Positions 12,381 through 22,200 of a stretch of 64,000 bases of DNA are shown here, one piece after another. Positions within the stretch are counted from its first letter, which is position 1, and the number at the start of each line of letters is the position of its first letter. A program made the position numbers and the translations under genes. The notes under the pieces were generated by a model. That model was not told the origin of the DNA. It did no database searches and saw nothing but the letters and a program-made list of their open reading frames with translations. This DNA is from Rheum nobile (taxonomy: Eukaryota; Streptophyta; Magnoliopsida; Caryophyllales; Polygonaceae), in the NCBI GenBank assembly GCA_027886185.1, contig WOAB01000589.1:6515001-6579000 (forward strand), read 5' to 3'.

Positions 12381-12424
12381 GGCGAGGAACCGCGCACTCC
12401 TTTTTTTTTTAACCTCGCACTCCA
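12381..12424 (+). repeat. Left terminal inverted repeat of MULE1
   Basis: GGCGAGGAACCGCGCACTCC, a T10 tract, then AACCTCGCACTC. It matches the reverse complement of 23018-23059 with a few mismatches and a shorter T tract there. Confidence 0.8.
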
Positions 12425-12427
12425 CCA

Positions 12428-12866
12428 TGGGCGGCACTAGGTGCCGCCCAAGAGACCCTTCTAAAAACCGGTCTGACTATGGGCGGCAATAGGCGCTGCC
12501 CAGACAACCCGGCTTTTCGTAAAACCCGCTTCAGAGTCTGGGCTGCACCTATTGCTGCCCAGATTTTTTGTTTGGGAGAACCCGATTTAGGAATTTTTTT
12601 TTATTTAAATAAAAATAGAGTGGTTTTTTCGAACCCGGGTTTAAAATTTGAACGTGGGTGGCACATATTGCCGCCCATAATTGGTTTTTAAAATTTGAAC
12701 GTGGGCGGCACATATTGCCGCCCATAATTGGTTTTTAAAATTTGAATGGGGGCGACACATATTGCCGCCCATAATTGGTTTTTAAAATTTGAACGTGGGC
12801 GGTAATAGGTGCCGCCCAAATTTAACCCGAAAAAAATTCCAAGTCGGCGGTATTTAGGGCCGCCTA
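12428..12866. promoter_or_regulatory. Palindrome array 1 of MULE1 (upstream of PMD gene)
   Basis: About eight copies of a 22-24 nt palindrome with arms GGGCGGCA / TGCCGCCC around a short A/T-rich or GG centre, at about 12429, 12480, 12538, 12656, 12701, 12748, 12796 and 12844. Between copies there is a repeated spacer (AATTGGTTTTTAAAATTTGAA). The array ends some 55 bp before the first ATG of the PMD gene. No TATA box is obvious there. Possible transposase-binding or regulatory sites. Confidence 0.7.
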
Positions 12867-12920
12867 TGTCGTCTTCTCCGTGAAATTTTTTCCGAGCACC
12901 CACAGAGAAATTTCAAATCG

Positions 12921-15900
12921 ATGGCGGATTCCGGCGAATTTTCCATGGAAGATATATGGGCGGCGGTTGACAAGGAGGAAAACCAGATGGCGGCGGTGGG
13001 AGATCTCGACGGCGACGGCGATCTACTGGACTCGACGGCGACGACGATGAATCTTTGTTTCGTTGGCGGTGGCGGTCGCGATAGAGGAGTCGACGGCGGC
13101 GGCGACAGGGGAGGCGACGAGGCGGAGGTAGATGGGCTGCACGAGGTGCCACAAGGGACCGGGGAGGAGGGGATTTCTGGGCTGCACGAGGTGCCGCCCA
13201 GGACCGGGGAAGAGGGGATTTCTGGGCTGCACGAGGTGCCGCCCAGTACCGGGGAAGAGGGGATTTCTAGGCTGCACGAGGTGCCGCCCAGCTTGCCGAC
13301 AAGCATGGAGCTTTCCGGCGCGGTGGTTTTGGGCGAGGAGGAGAGATTGCCGGCTAGTACCGAGGAGATGGATATCGGGGACGACAATGCCTTCGACGTG
13401 TCGGTAGCGGTTTCTATACAGGCGATGGATGATTTGGCGGAAATTCTCGTTCGTCAAAAGCGCAAATATGAACGGAGGCCGATCGTAGAGGTATGGTGTT
13501 TGTAATTTTTAATTTGTTAAATCTAATTTATTTGATTAAATTGTTACTATAATTGTAGATTTGTAAACTTAATGTTTATTGTATTTAATCATAATTAAAA
13601 AAGACAATATAGGTAATAGGCTAAATTTTACTGTTAAATAATATTAAATATATTATCGTAATAAAAAATAAAAAATTTAATATATTGATTTTATAAGAAA
13701 ACAATTGCTAAGGTATATATAACTAGGTTGTATTGGATAAAATGAAAATAATTATATTTCTTATGGCAAAATAGGATGTATTGGGTAAAATCAAACAGTC
13801 GGATCGAGACAGTCGCCCTACTACTGCATCTGCTCGCAAGAGGAGGGTTGTGGGTATATCGCAGGACACGGAGGTGCTTAGTGAGGACGATGTTAGTCCC
13901 GTCCGTTCAGATGAGGACGTGGTTATGGAGGACTTTACTACCGACCCTTCTACTATCCCTGAGGATCCGGAGTTTAGTACCGACCCACCACCTCAGGAGG
14001 ACTCACCTCAGCACCAACCACCTCCGTCAGAGCCACCTCAGGAGGAGCCACCTCAACAGCAGCCACCTCCGCCTGATCCACCTCAGCAGACTCCACATCA
14101 GCAAGACCCACCTCCGCAGTTTCCAGCTCAGCAGGCCCCACCTCCGCCTGAGCCAGCTCAACAGGCCCCACCCCCGACTGAGCCACCTCAGCAGGCCCCA
14201 CCTCCGCAGGACCCACCTCAGCAGGCCCCGCCTCCGCCTGATCCAGCTCATCAGTTTCCTTCTCTATTGAGGAACTTTGATACGCACATTGCGGAGTTGA
14301 TATGGAGGAAGGCGTCATTGGACCCTCCAGAGGACGTTGTTAGGACTTTGAGGGTTCAGACACGGCCTACACAGTTTGCGTTTTGGAGGGATCGTATTCC
14401 CAGAGGGGTCCTTGAGGAGGGTTCCTGGTTTTGGATTGCTCAACAGACGGGGTTGACCGGTTTACTTGATTTTCAGTTCGGCATGGCTGATCATACCCTC
14501 ATTTCAGCGTTCGTTGAGCGATGGCATCCAGAGACGAACACTTTCCACTTTCCCTGGGGCGAGATAGGTCCTACGCTACATGACGTTATGATGATTCTAG
14601 GGCTGCCAATTGAGGGATTTGAGGTGACGTCACCATGGACCGGTCAGGATAGCGAGCTGGCGGAGTGTGAGGCCTTATTCGAGTATCTATTTGGGATAGA
14701 TTCGGAGTACAACTTAGATGAGGATGATGCTGACATGGTATGTGACCTTAGGAAGGGTTGGGTCAAGCAATTCCAGTTAGCGAGGCATGTGTTGAGGTTG
14801 ATTGAGGAGGGTGCCTACCCAGAGGATATAACAGCCGGTTTCTTATGGCACACCATGTCGGCTAGTATCTTCATTGACAAGTCAACGAATGAGCTGAAGA
14901 CTACATTGCTACCTCTTTTTGTGGACTGGGAGCGTGTCGTTCATACTGCTTGGGGGACCGGGGTTCTGGCTCTCCTTTTTAGAAACCTCGGAGAGGCTTC
15001 TCGACGCGGAGCTGTACAGTTCGCCGGTTGCGCACGTCTGTTAGAGGTAGACTTTTATTATAGTTAGATTGTAATTTAAATCATGAATATACTGTGTTTA
15101 ACTATTTATAACTAATGGCTTTCTTCCTCCGTACGCAGGTTTGGATTTGGACGTACTTTGTATACTTCCCGGGCAACCCTAACCTCAAGGAAGGTGCGGA
15201 CGACGACATTCGATGCGCTGCACGATACTGCATTGGCCGGACCCCTGTCCGTTTAAGTCGCAACCAGTTACACTATAGACGGATACTGGACGAGTATAGG
15301 CCAGAGGATGTACATATTCTTATTCCGTTTTAATATACTTAAAGATAGGCTTAATGAGTTAATATATGTTTTGTCTTTTGGGGTTAATTGCAAATACGGT
15401 GGATGCCGTATGAGGGTCTTGATTTTCGAGGTGCTCACAGGGCCTCCACGTATCGAGGGACTATTCGGTTTCTCGGTGTAGACGAGGCGTACATGCCGGA
15501 TAGGCTTACCCGACAGTTCGGTTATCGACAGAGCAGGACCATCGATATCATAGAGCCTCTGGCTGCAGTGCATCCTCATGATTTTAGGGGGACGAGGCGA
15601 TACCAATTGCACTTTGACCCGCATTGGCACAGGTGGGACCAGCTTGAGCATAGTCTTTGCCCCCACATATTGACGAGTCCTCCTGCCACGATGGATTGGG
15701 ATGTCCATGACGCGTACCTGGACTAGTATTTACAGGTGTCGCATCCTTACGTGAGTCCGAGTGCGCCAGTACAGCCTCGTATTTGTAGAGGACCACCTCC
15801 GGCTATCAACTTGCAAAGGATATGTTTTTTGCCCCATTTTATTCTTATTAATTATTTTAGGAAAGTCTATGTATTTAAAATGTTTGTTTTCATTTACAGC

Positions 15901-16263
15901 GTGTGGCGATGAGCAAGGCGCATCTTCAGAAGCTTATAGAGGCAGGTGGTTTAGGGTGTTTGGAACACTTTCAGCATATATATGACCTCCTTTCCAGTGA
16001 CGTCATCCCTGTAGCTCCTCCGCTTGTACGGGCTTCACAAATGCCTTCCCAATCCTCTAGTGCAGGCGAGACTATATTTGATAGAGAGATGGCCGAATCA
16101 TCTAGGATGGCGGAAGAGCGTGCATCAGCTCAGTAGGCAACGTCTCAACCGACGCCAGTGGTTCCTCCAGATTGGGCACCGGGCGTGGATTCGGGTGTGT
16201 CCTTGGGTACTGATTCTGAGACTTTAGCTGTGTCCTTGGATAGTGAATCAGAGAGTTTGTAGA
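12921..16263 (+). pseudogene. Plant mobile domain (PMD, MAIN-like) gene carried by MULE1
   Basis: Exon 1 (12921-~13494) is Gly/Asp-rich and contains a 15-residue repeat (GLHEVPP-TGEEGIS) made from the element's own palindrome. It ends at a GT donor after …RRPIVE. Exon 2 (~13773-15044) has a Pro/Gln-rich tract (about 13980-14260) and then the aminotransferase-like plant mobile domain: FWRDRIPRGVLEEGSWFW, LISAFVERWHPETNTFHFPWGEIGPTLHDVMMILGLPI and FLWHTMSASIF. Further exons at about 15139-15310 and 15390-15810 continue the domain (YFPGNPNL, RWMPYEGLDF…). A last exon runs from about 15900 to 16263. TAG codons at 15724-15726 (where Trp is likely) and 16135-16137 interrupt it. Related host proteins MAIN/MAIL1 act in silencing and genome stability; a role in TE silencing escape is inference. 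Confidence 0.75.
13134..13290 (+). repeat. 45-bp tandem repeat, four units, inside PMD exon 1
   Basis: Units start at 13134, 13179, 13224 and 13269, exactly 45 bp apart. Each begins with the MULE1 palindrome (GGGCTGCACGAGGTGCCGCCC) or a variant and is read in frame as LHEVPP. The remainder of each unit encodes TGEEGIS. Confidence 0.85.
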
Positions 16264-16435
16264 ATATTTATATCTAGTTTGATTTCTTTGTTCATTCGTA
16301 TTGGTTTTTTTAGATTTTCGTTCCGTTATTTCTAGAATTAATCGATGATCAATTAGTTAAAAGACAAAATATCCAACATTCAAAAAAAATAACATTCTAA
16401 AAAACACATACACATTCTAAAAAAAAATTAAAAAT

Positions 16436-16650
16436 CCTAAAGGAGGGTGAGCCTACAATGACCAATGAATGGCCTCATCGAACATTCTAATTTGCCTCTT
16501 CTCCTCGCTGTATCACAGAAAAACTTAAAATCTACAAATTCCGAAATTTGAAGATTCCATGTTTTTCTGTGCTGCAGCTAGGAGAAGGGGCAAATCAGAA
16601 AGTTCGATGGGGACCATTCCTTGGTCATTGTAGGCTCACCCTTCTTTAAG
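16436..16650 (-). ncRNA. MicroRNA-precursor-like hairpin B in MULE1
   Basis: The two halves of this 215-base stretch are near-perfect reverse complements, roughly 88% paired over about 100 bases by eye, with a very short loop near 16540-16550. Arm landmarks are GGGTGAGCCTACAATGACCA at 16445-16464 and its complement at 16623-16645. It is a diverged copy of hairpin A. Outer stem (AAGAAGGRTGAGCCT) and loop-proximal stem (AGCACAGAAAAACATGG) are conserved and the middle differs, as in duplicated MIR genes. Minus-strand transcription from the TATA box at 17203-17211 would produce both. A siRNA-producing long hairpin is the alternative. Confidence 0.6.
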
Positions 16651-16675
16651 GTTCTTCAGGCATTGAGGTTTTGTT

Positions 16676-16951
16676 ATTGCCTTGTGGCCATTATCCTCTT
16701 GACCGAGTCAATAATTGTAAAGAAGGATGAGCCTCCCAATTACCAGGTCGATCATGCTAATATGCTCCTTTTTCTGAGCTGCATCACAGAAAAACTTGAA
16801 ATCCTACAAATTTCAAAATTTGAAGATTCCATGTTTTTCTGTGCTGCAGCGCGGAAAAAGGAGCAGATCAGCATGTTCGACCTGATAATAGGAGGCTCAT
16901 CCTTCTTTAGAACTCTTGACTCGGTCAAGGGGATAATGGCCACAAGGCAAT
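16676..16951 (-). ncRNA. MicroRNA-precursor-like hairpin A in MULE1
   Basis: A 276-base inverted repeat with arms of about 130 bases (16676-~16808 and ~16819-16951), about 90% paired by eye, and a loop of only about 10 bases. Pairing covers CTTGTGGCCATTATCC (16681) with its complement at 16930-16945, the GACCGAGTC block, and GCTGCATCACAGAAAAAC. Mismatches are scattered as in MIR foldbacks rather than perfect as in a fresh inverted duplication. In the minus-strand transcript the 5' arm would contain TCGAACATGCTGATCTGC (from 16880 downwards), and hairpin B has TCGAACTTTCTGATTTGC in the same place. The open frame across it on the plus strand (16621-17160) is a by-product. Confidence 0.65.
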
Positions 16952-17202
16952 CACATCCTTCTTTACAACTAATTTTGCGCTGCCCAGAATCCCCGATAAT
17001 ATATCTTCATCTTCAACTTCCAATCTCGCACAGCTTCTGGAGCTTATCACTTTCCCGCAGCAATGAATTGTTGGAAATGCAGAACGACGAAGCCATACCA
17101 CCCCACAATATTGATTTCTTGAATCTGAATAGGCATGTTGGGCGAAAAATACATGAGTAATAGGTGTAACCTTGGATGTGGAAGAGTTGAAGTTGGATGT
17201 GG

Positions 17203-17211
17203 TATTTATAG
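17203..17211 (-). promoter_or_regulatory. TATA box for minus-strand hairpin transcript
   Basis: CTATAAATA on the minus strand, about 10 bp downstream of the nearest palindrome of array 2 and about 250 bp upstream of hairpin A. No convincing protein frame follows, which suggests that the unit transcribed leftwards is the double hairpin. Confidence 0.5.
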
Positions 17212-17217
17212 GCATGC

Positions 17218-17371
17218 TGGGCGGCACGAGGTGCAGCCCAGAAGACCCTTCCAAAAACCAGAGTCTGGGCGGCAATAGGTGCAGCCCATCCCTCTGGGTT
17301 GCACCTATTGCCGCCCATATTTTTTTCGTCAAACCCGGTTCAGAGGATGGGCTGCACTTATTGCCGCCCAT
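17218..17371. promoter_or_regulatory. Palindrome array 2 of MULE1 (upstream of hairpin unit)
   Basis: Four copies of the GGGCGGCA…TGC(C/A)GCCC palindrome at about 17218, 17267, 17308 and 17349, with phrases such as CCCGGTTCAGAGGATGG between them. Confidence 0.7.
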
Positions 17372-17762
17372 ATGAAAATTATCAAATTCGGTTCATAGTG
17401 TTATAACATTTGTGTTTCAATGTTCTGTATAAATAATATATTATTCTATCATATTATTGTTTATTCTTAGTATTTATTTGTTTATCTAATATTAATAAAA
17501 AATCAATACAAAATAATCATCCTAGAAGATAAAGACAAATTGTTCATTACGATACATTTAGCACACAATACAAGAAAGAATACAAGTTGTTCATAAACTT
17601 AGAAAGTTTGTGACAAAATATATGACATTGATTTAGCGTTTGAAGAAATTAAGATAGTCTCTGGTAAACGTTCGCTTCATATGATATCTCTGCTTTGCTA
17701 AATGTGTTTGCTCCCTACAATGGTTGATAGTTCATAAACACTATTACACAAAAGATACGACA
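17372..17762. other. AT-rich spacer in MULE1
   Basis: No gene, palindrome or known repeat seen. It probably holds the 3' end of the GRF gene transcript. Confidence 0.4.
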
Positions 17763-18092
17763 TCAATGCAGTATACGATGTACATCATTATATAGTTTGA
17801 GGTTATACATATGAATGTTATCAAGATCTTTAAGGAGTTCTTGATTTTTCTTTACAAGATCTTGATTCTCCTTAACAAGATCTTGTTTTTCCTGCCATTG
17901 TTGTCGAATAACCGCGTGTGCCCTGTCCTCGTACATATGATCAATCCACTCCCTGAAAATACACCCCAGTTTTGGGCATCCCAAATACCTCCTTCCGTAG
18001 TTCCACTGCAAATCACAAGTGCGGACAACGACTTTCAAATTACACTCGCATAGCCTATCTGGGTTTGTTGATGATTCGGATGAAGATGCCAT
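17763..18092 (-). CDS. GRF-type zinc-finger, coiled-coil protein (MULE1 cargo)
   Basis: 109 residues from the ATG at 18092 (MASSSESSTNPD…). This start is chosen because the upstream frame is low-quality and a TATA box lies about 170 bp upstream. Residues about 15-55 carry the GRF zinc-finger pattern: CECNLKVVVRTCDLQW, GRRYLGCPKLGC and then FREWID. A Gln/Lys/Glu-rich coiled coil follows (QEKQDLVKENQDLVKKNQELL, about residues 66-90). GRF fingers bind nucleic acid in TOP3, NEIL3 and APE2-type proteins; small plant GRF/coiled-coil proteins are mostly of unknown role. The frame is intact, unlike the transposase and PMD genes. It is divergent from the 18554 gene and shares its palindrome array. Confidence 0.7.
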   Translation of the reverse strand: MASSSESSTNPDRLCECNLKVVVRTCDLQWNYGRRYLGCPKLGCIFREWIDHMYEDRAHAVIRQQWQEKQDLVKENQDLVKKNQELLKDLDNIHMYNLKLYNDVHRILH

Positions 18093-18260
18093 TATTATTT
18101 GTTGTAGTGCTTTATTTCCTACAAATATCATGAATCCATTAATATAAAAACTTATGGTTAATAAATCGATAGAAACTGGAAGAATAAGCTTACCAAAAAA
18201 TGTTTCTTCAAGCGCCGCTTGTGTTGGACTTGTTGTAGTGAACAAACAACCCCAATTCTT

Positions 18261-18269
18261 CTTATATAG
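18261..18269 (-). promoter_or_regulatory. TATA box of GRF gene
   Basis: CTATATAAG on the minus strand, about 20 bp downstream of the nearest palindrome of array 3 and about 170 bp upstream of the ATG. Confidence 0.5.
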
Positions 18270-18284
18270 TGAAAAAGCAATGTG

Positions 18285-18439
18285 GACGGCACGTAGTGCC
18301 GCCCAAAGGGTACAAAAATCCCACAAATCTTACAAATACCCTCATGGGCGGCACCTATTGCAGCCCAAGTAAACCCTCCTGGGCTACAATAGGTGCCGCC
18401 CAAGTAAACCCTCCTGGGTTGCAATAGGTGCCGCCCATC
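18285..18439. promoter_or_regulatory. Palindrome array 3 of MULE1 (divergent promoter)
   Basis: Four palindromes at about 18286, 18344, 18379 and 18417 lie between divergent genes (GRF gene leftwards, 148-aa ORF rightwards), each with its own TATA box just outside the array. Confidence 0.7.
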
Positions 18440-18465
18440 TTTGTCATATTTTGGTTGTCAAACCC

Positions 18466-18475
18466 TTATAAATAT
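18466..18475 (+). promoter_or_regulatory. TATA box of the 148-aa ORF
   Basis: TTATAAATAT on the plus strand, about 30 bp after the last palindrome of array 3 and about 80 bp before the ATG at 18554. Confidence 0.5.
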
Positions 18476-18553
18476 GAAACGAAAACCTCTACAATCCACA
18501 CAATTCCCACTCCATAACTTCTCATAAACTTTTCGTGTGTTCTATTTTGGGTA

Positions 18554-19000
18554 ATGGCGTCTTTGGTTCTCAAAGTTTACGAAAATGGGCGAATCACCTA
18601 CAATCGAATGATACGCCAACGGAGTGGGATGGACATGTTTTTCCATGGATACGAAGGTGGCGAGGTCCGCACTTTGCGGATGAGGGATGTCTCGCCTGGA
18701 GAGGGGGGGTTATCATTGGGTTACTTGTTCATGGCGTTATTTTACAATCCAACCGGGGTTCGCCCTGGTCGGATTTTTTACTTTCCACCGGGTGTGGATC
18801 CTCCACGACTCCGTGAGGTGGTAGACGAGGAACACGTAGCTAAAATTATAGCTCTTTACAGACCTGGTGTTCCAGTCACCATTTACACAGAGTGTGCACA
18901 CCCGAAGCGTCATATACCAAGTCTTTTAGAAGATCCGGAATCTGAGGTGGACAACGGTAGCTCTGATGATGGCGGGGAGACCGATCCTGATGAGGAATAG
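18554..19000 (+). CDS. Unrecognised 148-aa protein (MULE1 cargo)
   Basis: Intact frame from MASLVLKVYENGRITYN… to a TAG at 18998-19000. The N-terminal half has a β-strand-like pattern (VYENGRITYN, MDMFFHGYEGG, YLFMALFYNPTG, GRIFYFPPG). The C terminus is very acidic (ESEVDNGSSDDGGETDPDEE). I do not recognise the family. The start 'YENGRITYN' is loosely like the opening strand of the N-terminal domain of some plant MULE transposases, so it may be a separated accessory of the transposition machinery; this is weak. It has a TATA box, lies in the palindrome-controlled set and is free of stops, all of which favour a real gene. Confidence 0.6.
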   Translation: MASLVLKVYENGRITYNRMIRQRSGMDMFFHGYEGGEVRTLRMRDVSPGEGGLSLGYLFMALFYNPTGVRPGRIFYFPPGVDPPRLREVVDEEHVAKIIALYRPGVPVTIYTECAHPKRHIPSLLEDPESEVDNGSSDDGGETDPDEE

Positions 19001-19211
19001 ATAGGTTTTTATGATTCATGTTCAACTAGTGTACGCTTTAATGTTAATGATTTCCAAGTAATATTATTGTCTCGTATTGCATTTCCCCGAATCAACACCA
19101 ATTCAAATAAAAACAAATGATTATAAAAACAATATACGGTCAATCTCAATCAAACTTTCCCACAAAATGAATTACAATAACATATATAAAGTCAATTACA
19201 ATCCAAAAAAC

Positions 19212-22200
19212 CTAGGTAAGTATGTTAGGTCGCCCTTGTTCCGCTCGCTCCTCTACATAACTCTTGAACCTATCCTTAAAGCGCTCATGACTATCTCATC
19301 CATCAACACTTGGATCCTTGTAAATGAGCCACTGCCTCGGAGGCGGTGGAATTGGACAACGATCATTAACAAGCCAAATCTGTAAACATAAACGATAAAA
19401 TTATATAACAATTTATGAAAGAATAAGTAAATACCAGAGAGTAGCGCTCCACGTACCGGTACGTAATGGTCTATCCTGCCTACATGTGCTATCGCATAAA
19501 CCTTTGTCGGAGGCTTAGCACCCGGGGGGGCCCACAATGGAAGACATGTGTGCGGTCCAAACCATGATAAGACAACAACCGCCACTTGGTGTTCCGTGGC
19601 AAACACCAAACCAGTAATATGCATTATACACCAGAAGTTCGTTGTGCACGGTGACGCAATATAATTCAATCTCCTAACAAATGCTTCCACCGTCAACTCT
19701 TCCTCCCCAAGCATCGCTATGTAGTTGGCTGGATGTGTCTAGACATGCTTCGAAAGCTCTAACCGGACATCAATGTACTCCTCTTCTCGGCGACCTAGCA
19801 AAACGGCAAGGGAACGAAACCCGCAATGACCATCGCCTTTGACATTTTGTACCCTAGAAATGTATGCGAGCATGAAATGATCAATATTCTCGTGCCCCCA
19901 GTTGAAGCCGAGATACTTTAACGACTTGCTTGAACCCGATTTGGACTTGTTTGAAGCAGATTTTGACTTTCCAGGTTTAGTGGCACTCCCCTTTGCTGTT
20001 GAAACTCCACTGCGAGGTCGTCCGGTAGAAGGACATCCTTTCGATCCCATAGACGCTCTTGATCCCATAGACGATTTCACATTGGTCGTCTCTTTCTCTG
20101 CAGGCGCATCCTCCTCTTCCACTCCCAGCTCCTCATCCTCCATCTTCATCTTCTGCTTCTCCTTCATCTTCTTCATTTTTGCATCCACATGCTCGTCCCA
20201 ACCCATATTCCTCTTGTTGCCGGTCTTTCTCGCATTCATCCTAGGCCTCCCCTTCTTGGTCTCACCACGTGGCGGGTCTTGAATCTGGCACGATGTAGGG
20301 TCAGTTGACTCATGCCACTTATCCGCCATCTTCTTCAACAGAAATCCATCAACTTTCCCACATAAGAACTCTTCAACGAAGTCCTGCACCGTGACATTAT
20401 CCGCTGTGATTGCAACACCATCATCGACATCAAGATCCTTAGCATCCACCCCTTCCCATCTGATCTGCTTCCAGAAAATATCAACTTCTTCAGGCACTAA
20501 CGGGTAACCCGTCTCCACATAGACCTTAATTGTGTGTGGGCAAGGCAGTCCTAGTATGGACTTCCACCAAAAATCATCACATTTGTCCCCAATTTTCCCC
20601 TTATTTGCTAACACAACTTGGGCATATAACATTCTCAAGCATTTCTCAGAGCACTTTTCAAGGAGGCGCTTGAAGAAGACCTTAACCCACTCAGGGCCAT
20701 TTACTATCTCCATGGGAAAGGCAGTGCAGTTCTTGGTCATCTCAAATCGGATCTTCCGATGCTGATCAACAAACATGTTGTCGATGTGTTGCATAATTGT
20801 GTCGAACCCTCCAATGGATGTCTCAATCATGTCCTTAAGCATAGAGTGCTGACCCTCAACCCTGAAAATAATATAATCGTTTACAATTTACTAAATGAAT
20901 TTTAAAACCCAATTTGATTGCAAATGTTTGTATGAAAGTTACCTGTTTGATGTTCTTGTGGCAAAATGGAGAACATCATCACATCATGCCGCAACTAGCT
21001 TTTTCTTATGGTCTTTAAACCAAGTTTCCTCGACATATTTCACAAGGCCTTCATTCCATATCTCCTTAAAGTGAGCAAGTCGCTCTCTATACTCCTCCTT
21101 TGTGTGAGACCTCATCACCCGATGAACACTTCCCGAGAATTTCTTCTCATCAATCTTCATCAACTTAGCATATGCCTTCACATTACGGTCTACATGGACT
21201 TGACACAATTGATGTCGAACCTTCGGAAACACCATTTTGGCAGCCTTGATCAGTCCTAGCTCTCGATCAGACATGATGCATACGAGACTTTTCCCCCCGT
21301 ACAACCACTTCAATCGTGTCAATGCCCATGAATAGTGGCTTGCCGTCTCCCTTTCCATGAACACAAGAGCAATGCAATATGTAAAGTTGGTGCAAGTAAA
21401 CCCAACAATCTGGAACAGTGGCATACCGTACCTATAAATGAAACACAAAAAATACTTTAAACCTGCCAAAAATATCATTATCTACTCATAATACTAAAAC
21501 GAGTAAGGTTTACCTGTTGGTTTTGTACGTCGAATCCATGATGACGACATTAGGGAACATGCACAATAAATGTCGAGCGTCTGGATGAGAAATAAACAAG
21601 CACGCCAATACCTCATTCCCATCTTCCCTCGTTTTAGTAGCATTGTCCAACAAATAGCCTTTGTCCTTCAAAAACCCCAATGACCATTGTGTCACATTCA
21701 GATTGCCCAGGTATTTCAACCTCTCCTTATCCCTAACAGTGTACACTTGCCTCCTCGATACCGTTGAACCCGTATATTCATTCCTAATCTATGTAGAAAT
21801 AACCTTGGGTCTTGCACCCGCCGCAGTATCAATCATCACTTTTCTACGCTGCTCCATCGTAAGTCGGGAAGCAAATGCATGACCAATCAAGGTGGTTGAA
21901 AGCATATGGTTATGGCATCCTCTAACAACCGATATGGTCCACCCAGGATCTCTAATAGCATTTCCTTCCCTAAAAATACCATGCAATAAAAAGGGACAAC
22001 CCTTCTTCTTTGACCTAGCTTTATTCACTCGTATCGGACTGACCTTTTTACCATCGACTAACTTCTTTTTCTTACCGGACCTAGGTAACCCGGATCTCTC
22101 ACAATGAAAAACAATCTTTTTAGACTTTGATGATTTAGTAGTGATCACCATAGAAAGACTAAAACCGACCTTTTGCACCCACTGCCTCAATCCCTCCATA

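Noticed and set aside
12428..12866. CRISPR-like array
   Set aside because: Repeats are palindromic and imperfect with repeated, not unique, spacers, in a plant transposon; no cas genes.
13974..14318. Minus-strand Glu/Val/Ala-rich and Arg/Leu-rich frames
   Set aside because: Antisense shadows of the Pro/Gln-rich tract in PMD exon 2.
16858..16915. Plus-strand reading of hairpin A gives FDLIIGGSS, faintly like the catalytic FDLVIGGSPC motif of DRM methyltransferases
   Set aside because: Only about eight residues match and the Pro-Cys is missing. It would fit a miRNA born from a DRM fragment, but chance is as likely without target prediction.
16621..17160. A 179-aa plus-strand open frame
   Set aside because: It runs straight through both arms of hairpin A and the flanking DNA; the peptide has no domain, and inverted-repeat structure explains the sequence better.
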